DNA of 10,008 bases from Lunasporangiospora selenospora (lineage: Eukaryota; Mortierellomycota; Mortierellomycetes; Mortierellales; Mortierellaceae). The translations under genes and the position numbers were made by a program. Under the pieces are notes generated by a model. The model saw only the letters and a program-made list of their open reading frames with translations, was not told the origin of the DNA and did not search any database. The stretch is taken from contig JAABOA010001049.1 of NCBI GenBank assembly GCA_015680635.1, positions 1 through 10,008 on the forward strand, written 5' to 3'. Of this stretch, positions 1-6,789 are shown piece by piece (position 1 is the first letter of the stretch; each line of letters opens with the position of its first letter).

Positions 1-69
1 ATCTTGACCTGATGGATTTTGGTCTGAGGGATCTTGACCTGATGGATCTTGGTCTGAGGGATCTTGACC
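1..69. repeat. 30-bp tandem repeat encoding a DPSxQ tail
   Basis: Two 30-bp units (1-30 and 31-60) differ at one base (T18 versus C48), and a third unit starts at 61 before diverging. Each unit is made of two related 15-mers. On the minus strand they encode five-residue steps alternating DPSGQ and DPSDQ/NPSGQ, giving a hydrophilic, Pro/Asp/Gln-rich tail that is probably disordered. The array touches the window edge, so the copy number is unknown. The unit length is a multiple of three, so gain or loss of copies keeps the frame. Confidence 0.9.
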
Positions 70-2307
70 CTGGTTTGGCGATTTTGGACTCTGTAATGTC
101 GGTTGCTCTACCTTCTTACAGTTCATGGCGTTGTCGCAAGAAAGCATGCATTGATTGTGATAGATCTGTACATAAGCAATACCGGCACAGCATTTGCCAG
201 GATCACTGACATTAGTCGCACCACTACCGAAGCAGCCGTCTTTTGCTCTTTCATTGCATAAGCGTTGGGTCCCAATTCCACCTGCTTTGCACTTGCTCAT
301 ATCCGTGTGGGGGAATTTCAAGCAACGTGAGTCATTTTCCGAGTCGTTGGACAAACACCTGAGATCTTTCTTACAATCCTTGTCCTGTTTGCATTCATCA
401 TAAAAGCTGCCTTTGGACTTTACTTGAGTCACCTCAACCCCTGCAAGAGAGAGCGGACCAGGGATAGTAATCCTCTCGGGTAGGACCACCTCCTGCTGCT
501 GGCAATCACCTTCATAGAGATCATACCCACCGAACTTCACGCCTCGGCGGCCAAGAACACATCCATTCACTGTGATAGTCGCACTGGTGCTTTTGGCATA
601 CAACCGGAGATTGTAATCGAATCCCTTGTTTCGGACCGGCAGTCGAAATCCAATATTGGAAGGGAATTTCATGGCTCTGCCACCAAGTAAATAGACCATC
701 TCATCTTCAGTGGTCCCTGTTATTTTCTCTTGGAACTTGATGTAGTCGGCGGGGAAACGGAGCGCACGGGGTGTGGTCACACCTTGGAAATCGATGCGAT
801 TGATCTTGCGATACTCCATGCTGAAGGCGATCTCCCACTTGAAATGTTCACGTGGGCGGTTATTCTGCACAGGATACAGTCCCGCGAACCTGTGCCCTTC
901 AGGTATATCCAGCTTCTCATTGGTCTCGGTGCATTTGGGCGTTATAGCCATTGATGTGGTACCGAAATGCAATCCAGCGAATATGCTGCACGACCCACTA
1001 CCACACGAGAAATCAGGGTTGATCTTGGCGTATGTGATGTTGACGGAGCTCTTTGGGTCTACTGTTATAGTGATGAATTTACTGTCTTCATAAGCCATGT
1101 CTTCATAACCCACTTGGTCATTGTCAATATCGCCTGGCGTTCTCACTATCGAGCCATCTTCGTATGTAAACCAGAAACGTGTGAATCCAAGTGGGCCTTT
1201 GGTATCCTTTCTCCATTTAGCATATCTTATGGTCTTCAACAGGCCTCTGTATGGAATCCCGAGTTGCTGGAACGTTTTGAGTCGTAGGATGTTTATATTA
1301 CAGTACGAATTTGGCACGTTATTTCGGTCGAAGCCATCGTCATAGGAGTTACACTTGGTGGACTCCGAGTAAATGGGTCGAGTGTACACCACATCAATTG
1401 GTATGTTGTTCTTGTCCATTTCGTCGATGAGAGTCGTTTCCTCAGGTGGTAGAAGCATGGGCCAGCGCGCAGCCACATCAAAGGCTGACAGAATGGCAGT
1501 AGTTTCGTACGCGGTGATCGCACTAAATAGTTCTTGACTTCTTTTGGTCATTCTGAAATCATCATCATTGAACACGAGATAGCGATCGCCATGTTGTTTC
1601 TTGGAGAGTTGACCAAAGGGTGCATAGTAGTTTCTCACAAGGGCGTCGTTGTATTTTTGGAGATACTTCTTGAACTGCTCGCGGAAGTTTGTCTTGCTGC
1701 CTGTTGTGTTGGTGATACCAAGATGGTCATTGCCTATCATTGCGGCATCTCTAAGGACACTTAGATGGATGGTTGCCATGGAGACGAACTGCGGAAGGGC
1801 CAGGTATGCAAACTTGGATGAAGACATTTTAATGGGTCCATCTTCCAAAAATCCCATCTGACCGACATAGAACTTGTATAGAGAGTAAGATTGCTTCTCA
1901 TTGGCGGGTCTTTCATCTTTTACCCATGAATCATAGGCTTGTTTGTAATTGCCGAAGAAATTTCGAGCACTTCCGGCATATTGGTTAAAGAAGTCGATAG
2001 TGAGGGTATCGAGTTTCTCATCCATCCTGTTGGAGAGCTCTATCGCGAGCAATTTCAATGGATCAGGTCTGTCCGGGTTCTGGGAAGGATCAGGGATGAT
2101 CTTATCCAGGAAGAAACTAAATACTGAGATACCGAGAGCCTGTAGCGGACCGAAACCAGCAGGAAAGGACAAGGCGATTCCTAGCAGTGGCAACACATTC
2201 TTCCTCACGTTTGTCCATTTCTCGTCTTCCGTGTTGACAACATCGCATTCGTCGGCAAATGCGAGTGATATCAAAGAGATGACTGCGATTAAAGGGTATA
2301 ACCTCAT
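1..2307 (-). CDS. Secreted three-domain Cry (delta-endotoxin)-like protein with Cys-rich and repeat C-terminus; 3' end outside window
   Basis: The frame runs 769 codons from the ATG at 2307-2305 to base 1 without a stop or intron, so the C-terminus is missing. An in-frame TGA at 2403-2401 with no ATG between supports this start. Residues 1-18 are a signal peptide, likely cut after AFA, so the product should be secreted. Residues ~34-285 resemble Cry domain I, the helical membrane-inserting bundle. They include a long hydrophobic segment (38-71), the helix-5-like block ALPQFVSMATIHLSVLRD (170-187), and the domain end FDVAARWP (276-283). VVYTRPIY (306-313) matches the block opening domain II. 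Residues ~315-505 look beta-rich, with a jacalin-like FTYEDGS stretch. The block NLRLYAKSTSATITVNG (from 566) fits the conserved strand of domain III. A 12-Cys module (639-730) and a DPSxQ repeat follow. N-glycosylation sequons occur at N200, N423 and in the Cys-rich part. Family membership is judged from motifs by eye; toxicity and target are unknown. Confidence 0.85.
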   Translation of the reverse strand, partial: MRLYPLIAVISLISLAFADECDVVNTEDEKWTNVRKNVLPLLGIALSFPAGFGPLQALGISVFSFFLDKIIPDPSQNPDRPDPLKLLAIELSNRMDEKLDTLTIDFFNQYAGSARNFFGNYKQAYDSWVKDERPANEKQSYSLYKFYVGQMGFLEDGPIKMSSSKFAYLALPQFVSMATIHLSVLRDAAMIGNDHLGITNTTGSKTNFREQFKKYLQKYNDALVRNYYAPFGQLSKKQHGDRYLVFNDDDFRMTKRSQELFSAITAYETTAILSAFDVAARWPMLLPPEETTLIDEMDKNNIPIDVVYTRPIYSESTKCNSYDDGFDRNNVPNSYCNINILRLKTFQQLGIPYRGLLKTIRYAKWRKDTKGPLGFTRFWFTYEDGSIVRTPGDIDNDQVGYEDMAYEDSKFITITVDPKSSVNITYAKINPDFSCGSGSCSIFAGLHFGTTSMAITPKCTETNEKLDIPEGHRFAGLYPVQNNRPREHFKWEIAFSMEYRKINRIDFQGVTTPRALRFPADYIKFQEKITGTTEDEMVYLLGGRAMKFPSNIGFRLPVRNKGFDYNLRLYAKSTSATITVNGCVLGRRGVKFGGYDLYEGDCQQQEVVLPERITIPGPLSLAGVEVTQVKSKGSFYDECKQDKDCKKDLRCLSNDSENDSRCLKFPHTDMSKCKAGGIGTQRLCNERAKDGCFGSGATNVSDPGKCCAGIAYVQIYHNQCMLSCDNAMNCKKVEQPTLQSPKSPNQGQDPSDQDPSGQDPSDQNPSGQD
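118..393 (-). other. Cysteine-rich domain within the Cry-like protein (residues 639-730)
   Basis: This segment encodes 12 cysteines in 92 residues, starting C-x5-C-x5-C-x10-C and containing one CC pair. It lies directly after the domain III-like block and before the repeat tail. The even number of cysteines together with the signal peptide suggests disulfide bonding in the secretory pathway. Three possible N-glycosylation sequons (two NDS, one NVS) lie inside it. I do not recognise the fold. The spacing is loosely like small extracellular disulfide-rich modules. Bacterial three-domain Cry proteins do not normally carry such a module here, so it is probably a lineage-specific addition. Confidence 0.7.
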
Positions 2308-3220
2308 GTGGGTAGTGTATCGCGAGCTGCCTGCGATCTCGGTAAATGTATTCCTATGTTCTGAAAGTATCGATGAATTTAGGAAGGTGTCAATACCAAG
2401 TCAAAAGACGTGTAATGACAATGCAGTGGTTAGCAAAGGTGGCCTGCGCATATGGGACCCTGTGAGGTGTATAATAATATATGTTCTATAATTCCTGTGA
2501 TTGATTACTTCAATCGATCATTATAGATGTAGGCAATGTTTGATAGTTGTGGAGTATGCAGTCTATGATAGATTTTGGTGACCTACACGATATTGAGTAA
2601 TGACCGTTAGGTCTCTACTTGCTCAATTTGGAAACCGGAAAACGGGTAGGAGGAGAAAGGGTTGGTACGTGGGGTGGATTAGAATAAATTGAGAGGTATA
2701 GGTAGTCTATGAGGAGATTGGTGAAACGGTTACAATTTTGCTCTTTATTTAAATACAGACGCCAAGAGGATATACAGATGCCTGAAAAACGAGAGTGTAT
2801 AGCTCGAGAACACCTCAAGAAAGGCTGGAATAGGGCGCAGGGAATAGTGAGATGTGAAATTGAACACATTTGACATCAAGGGATTGACGGGAATGTGAGA
2901 CATGGAAGGATTGAGGGCGGTCAAATGTATGGTGTAGGGAGAGAGATGGAGAAGGCTGAAAGAGACAGGAGTTTGGATCTTCAAGAGAATGGATGGTCAC
3001 TAAGAAATGCCGAGGGTCAAAGGCAAGGTGAAAGTATTCAGAGTCGGCACAGGGGGTTGCGATTTGCACTACTGGAGGCTGGGATGAAGTAACGATATTG
3101 GTAGACTACTGATCAGGCATTATTGTAGCCGAGAAAACTCAGGGGTCGTTCTACATATTTTCTCGGAGAATGTATGCAAGTGCGAGAGCATAATTCATCG
3201 CATAACTCAAAAACAGCTGC
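2308..3220. other. Intergenic DNA upstream of the Cry-like gene; no gene seen
   Basis: Only short frames occur here on either strand (up to 84 codons). They overlap one another and match no family I know. An AT-rich, TATA-like stretch on the minus strand at about 2469-2482 lies ~165 bp upstream of the Cry-like ATG and could belong to its promoter, but this is weak. Bases 2640-3090 are purine-rich on the plus strand. Nothing else is supported. Confidence 0.5.
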
Positions 3221-3240
3221 AGGCTACTGTCGAGGGCAGA

Positions 3241-3419
3241 CACAATCAAGGACAAACACAATCAAGGGCAGACAAAATCAGGGACAGGCAAACCTAAAGG
3301 CAGGCAACTATCAATGCAGGGAGCATTCAAGGGCAAGGAGCATTCAAGGGAAAGGAACAGTCCAGGCAGGCAACGGTCAAGGGTGGGTAATAGTTGAGGG
3401 CATGCAACGGTCTAGAACG
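3241..3419. repeat. Degenerate 16-bp minisatellite, about 11 units
   Basis: Units can be laid end to end: 3241-3256, 3257-3272, 3273-3288, 3289-3304, 3305-3320, 3321-3337, 3338-3354, 3355-3370, 3371-3386, 3387-3404, then 3405 onward. The approximate consensus is CAACATTCAAGGGCAG. The two 17-bp units at 3321 and 3338 differ at one base. An earlier imperfect unit may lie at 3224-3240. The 16/17-bp period is not a multiple of three, so the open frame across it (3174-3521, 115 codons) is best read as a by-product of the repeat and not as a gene. Confidence 0.8.
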
Positions 3420-3429
3420 ATAGCCAAGA

Positions 3430-5037
3430 GAAAGAGAGAGACACTAGGAGATGTGCCAAGGAAGGTAACACAAAAATGCAAGAGATGGATAGCTGGTTTG
3501 TGGCGGCCAACAGTTCAATAGCAAGTCTGGTTCGAATGCACCAATTTCGGTTTTCGCAATCAAGCTGAAGCATATTCATGTTTAATAAAAAGCACAGTCT
3601 AGGTGTAGACCGTGATGAGAGAGGTTTAGTTATTATTTACGGATGAAGTGCTATTGTAAAATTACCAGATGATAGTGGGTATTAGATTGGAGGAACTGTT
3701 TATTCAGATAGTTAGTAAGAGTTTGACCTGATCATACAATGATGCGGCGCCATCATTTGCTCGATTAAGGATCTACGCTTCCAAGTCCGAATCCGTACTA
3801 AGACGCAACGACTAGGTGATTTCCCGAAGCCGAGCTATAGGCAAGAACATCTTTAGTCCATTCTCCTGGACAAGTGCGTGAGGTTGCACAAGGGTCGTTG
3901 ATAGTTGGAAGAGGGCTGGCTGGGTTGATATTTCATCATTTTCGGAGCGGCCCAAAACAATAGGTGGCTTTTGGATAGTGGATTGAAGACATTCTTTTTC
4001 AACTTTATCCCTCGTGCCGCAATCTAAGCAAAACAATGTGGGAAGAGCCGAGGATTGACAATGTGAGGGTGACCAGTCAATGAGTGCGTGCCTATTTGGC
4101 AGCCGGCATGGTACTCCTTCTTTATCAATCCCTCCACTTTACACGGAGCTAGTATAAAGCCTGTTTTTTTGTCAAAATCCTGTGAATCACCACTATCCGG
4201 TCTAGAACGACTCGAGAGATCTGGTATCTTGGTCCTTGTCCCCAACACCCAAAGACCTTCATTCTCAATTGCACTCCTATAAGAAAACAAAATATGTGCA
4301 TATTTTAGGACCTCAAACTTTCCCCTTTGGGTTGTTCATCTCACTGACAAATGTTTAAGGATTGAGGGGTGTAACAAATGTGGAATGTATGCAGCAGTTC
4401 TGCAGGGAGTCTTTGCATGGGGAGATCAAGCATATCAGAGTGCAATGCTGATAGGATAAAGGAGTGAGCAGCACGTTGCACCTCTCTAGGGAGCAAGAAA
4501 ATATGCAGAGGTGAGAGCCAACCATGCTCCTGGTACGTCAAACTCCTCTCATGGTCCAAACAAGCACCAATCTTGCTTTCCGGGTTGCATTCTCCTTCCT
4601 ATCTTCTTTGAGTCCCATCTTCATCCCTTCTCCATCGCCAAACCAGTCAACAAGTCCAAATAGTACCCATCCACAACAAGAGAGTTAAGCAAGGATCCCG
4701 TGTTTACTCTGACTCTCAGTTCCAGCTCCCTGTGGTCCTGAAGCAGTGAACGCCTATTTTGAAAAGAAGGACACACGATCAGGCGGCTCAAGATCCTACT
4801 CTCACACCTGACAAGAAAATGACTTCACATCCCCCTTGAGCCTACAAAGCACCCAAGTGGTGGCCAGTTGTGCAGAACCAAAACATTAAAGACAAGTCTC
4901 GAGCTTGGCACATTTTCCTTCTGATCAGTGAAATACAGTTGCGCTTCGCCAGATTCGCTAAATAGTATAGCACACTGATGGCGTATTCTAGAGCATACAT
5001 GTTGCCTCTTACTTTTTCTAAACCTGCCGCCCACTGC
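3430..5037. other. Intergenic DNA; no recognisable gene
   Basis: Minus-strand frames of 72-88 codons at 3812-4036, 4024-4290 and 4341-4559 are the longest until 4842. None shows a known domain, a signal peptide or a convincing splice chain to its neighbours. I cannot exclude an exon of an unknown gene or a decayed transposable element. No tRNA, rRNA or terminal repeat was found. Confidence 0.45.
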
Positions 5038-5060
5038 AAAAAAAAAAAAAAAAAAAAAAA
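5038..5060. repeat. Poly(A) tract of 23 nt
   Basis: Twenty-three consecutive A residues on the plus strand. No AATAAA lies just before it, and I found no flanking target-site duplication, so a retroposed tail is possible but unproven. On the minus strand it adds a run of Phe codons inside a 126-codon frame (4842-5222), which argues that this frame is not a real protein. Confidence 0.9.
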
Positions 5061-5332
5061 GACCCTTGTTATGGGCTCTGTGACGGCCGGGTCGTCAACC
5101 TTATTGTGGCAACTCCTTGTAAAAGATGCAGCAACTCGTTTCTTGCATCTGTTTTGATGCTTGCTGACAGGCGTGACACCCTTAGCACCACGCTGTGGTA
5201 AGTGAGGATTAATGACCACCATGAGCCACGAAAAGTCAAAGCGACCATTTCAACTCCTCTTTAATCAAGGTTCTGATTTCAGAATTTTGTCATAAAGGGT
5301 GCTATCCTAGCAGCGCAATTAATAAAGGAAGA
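5061..5332. other. Intergenic DNA; no gene seen
   Basis: Contains only short frames without recognisable domains. The segment around 5080-5100 has a small inverted repeat (TGACG and CGTCA arms, 7-nt spacer). Confidence 0.4.
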
Positions 5333-5546
5333 CTGAGAGGATTCTTCACATAAAGATAAGGAACCTCTCAGGGGAAAGGGTCTACTATTTATCTGCCGTT
5401 GCCCAAGGGTGGCGAGCTCCGCCAGAGGCGGTGAAGTACCTGGAGGATCTCCTAATAGAGCCGCCTGCTCTATAGGACGCCCGGATATATTATAAATATT
5501 CAGGACAGGCTGCTGAATTGCTCCATGTCAGTGTACTTAAAAGTAC
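5333..5546. repeat. Cluster of four inverted repeats (hairpin-forming)
   Basis: Four stems lie within 214 bp. CTGAGAGG/CCTCTCAG is at 5333-5340 and 5364-5371 (8 bp, 23-nt loop). CCGCC/GGCGG is at 5419-5431 (3-nt loop). TCCTAATAGAG pairs with CTCTATAGGA at 5450-5477 (10 bp with one bulged A, 7-nt loop). GTACTT/AAGTAC is at 5533-5546 (2-nt spacer). The region also holds a local GC-rich patch (5407-5440). This could be a structured noncoding RNA or a relic of a mobile element. I recognise no RNA family and cannot fold it here. Confidence 0.5.
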
Positions 5547-5679
5547 GCGTGGGTTGAGAGTTGGCAGTTCCCGGGGATCGATTCCGAGTTGAATATTTGC
5601 CTTACTTAGTGACTTGTACTTTTTCTTTTTCTTCTTGCGCGAATCTAGCCGCCACACGGTACAACGAGCATTGTCTGAC

Positions 5680-6010
5680 ATGCTGGAGTGTGGCATTCTC
5701 CAGAAATCCAAATGGCAGGTGGCTTTTTCTCAATCGATAGAAACGGTTGTTGTGTAGAGGATTGGAAAGCTTTGGGAGCAAAAGTTCCAGGGAGGGGTAT
5801 GGGTGATACATCGCTTGGCCGTGTAAAATTTGCCTTCAAAATTTCGTATCATTCTTTGTAAATTCCTCTGCACTAACCTGGTGTGATACTTTCCAACAAA
5901 TCCCATGGGTGGGATAATGATACGCTGGAGAAAACTCGTTCTTTCATTTAGGGACATTCCCTCCACATCAAGCAATACACAAAAGGCTATTTTGAATAGA
6001 CTATGCTGCA
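5680..6010 (-). repeat. Decayed ~60-66 bp tandem repeat
   Basis: On the minus strand a motif of the form GGATTTnTTGGAAA...CACAC recurs with drift. In translation, [VF]-x-G-K/M followed by QR-[MI]-I recurs with the Gly codons at about 5960, 5894 and 5834. A related block (GECHT) is at about 5701, two periods further on in another frame. The spacing therefore fits 60-66 bp. Frame changes and weak identity indicate a degenerate repeat or a dead repeat-protein fragment and not a live gene. Confidence 0.4.
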
Positions 6011-6447
6011 AAGGAAATAAAAATTTTGTATTTTCTAAGGGAGGTCAATATGTCGCATCCAAAAAAATGGGGAATCGTTGACTCTGTCGATGGTCTACTA
6101 TAGGTACACCGCGTGCCTTGGCTAGTATGCTAGAGCCTCTGATAGAGAAATGTTTATAAACAAAAATGATGAAAGGAGCTTTATAGGTTTGGAAGTGTAT
6201 CCATGTTGGCGGAAGGATACCTGACTTTTACTTCTTGGGAATGTAGTCCTGCTTTTTCGGTATTGTACCCGATGGTATGAATATGGGTATCCAGAAACGG
6301 ATGACTAAGCATGACTTCAAAGGTAGGTAGAGTCGACAAAGTTCCTTTGGATCCCATCTTTCCTGTCACTCACTACGAAATAACTCTTTGGACAGGTACA
6401 AGAGCCAGCACCATCGAAATACTGAGCGTGGACGGAGAATTGGACAC
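6011..6447. other. Intergenic DNA between the decayed repeat and the CHK1 leader
   Basis: No recognisable gene. Two imperfect copies of a TTGGnnG...GTATCC-like motif occur close together near 6188-6222 and resemble the motif of the neighbouring decayed repeat. Short frames on both strands (for example 6181-6369 minus) match nothing known to me. Confidence 0.4.
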
Positions 6448-6469
6448 AGAGAGAGAGGGAGAGAGAGAG
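6448..6469. repeat. GA microsatellite
   Basis: A 22-nt run of alternating AG with one GG interruption, about 320 bp upstream of the CHK1 ATG. GA tracts can act as promoter elements in fungi, but here it may be only a simple repeat. Confidence 0.85.
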
Positions 6470-6597
6470 CCGTTCCGTAGGACAAATCAAACTCGAGTTG
6501 GTGGCGTCCAAAAGCCACAGAAGAACAGAAGAGGGGAGAAGAGAGCGGGGCCCAGATTTCAAGGCCGCCCGCCATCCCGGTGTCCAATTCTATTTTC

Positions 6598-6789
6598 GCA
6601 TTCACCATTCACTCTGCACTCTCTTAACTCATTCGTCATTTCTCTCCATCTCCATTCCCCTCCTCATCGCTCTCTTTCTCTTGTATCTCGACACTCTCAC
6701 GACATTGACACATTTGTTGTTCCTCTTTTTTGTCATTGCACACACACCCTATTCCTTACTGTCACCCCACCCCAACCGTTTTTTGCATA
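6598..6789 (+). promoter_or_regulatory. CT-rich promoter/5' leader of CHK1
   Basis: The 190 bp before the CHK1 start are strongly pyrimidine-rich on the plus strand, with many CTC, TCTC and CCC runs. Pyrimidine-rich stretches are common around fungal transcription starts. No clear TATA box was found close by. The start codon has A at -3, a favourable context. The transcription start itself cannot be placed from sequence. Confidence 0.45.

Noticed and set aside
1293-1523. 76-codon minus-strand frame inside the Cry-like gene
   Set aside because: It lies in another frame of the long Cry-like coding region and shows no domain; it is a shadow.
3174-3521. 115-codon plus-strand frame rich in Gln, Arg and Gly
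   Set aside because: Most of it is translation of the 16-17 bp minisatellite, whose period is not a multiple of three; no domain is visible.
3529-3541. GGTTCGAAT sequence resembling a tRNA B box
   Set aside because: No acceptor, D or anticodon stems can be formed around it, and the T stem itself does not pair properly.
3408-4210. Exact 13-bp repeat CGGTCTAGAACGA at 3408-3420 and 4198-4210
   Set aside because: A shared 13-mer is expected about once by chance in 10 kb, and the flanks do not match.
4842-5222. 126-codon minus-strand frame
   Set aside because: It contains a run of Phe created by the poly(A) tract and has no recognisable domain; probably not coding.
5570-5592. GGGATCGATTCC resembling a tRNA T arm
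   Set aside because: The T stem is imperfect and no cloverleaf can be drawn upstream; the nearby GTACTT/AAGTAC palindrome does not give a 7-nt anticodon loop.
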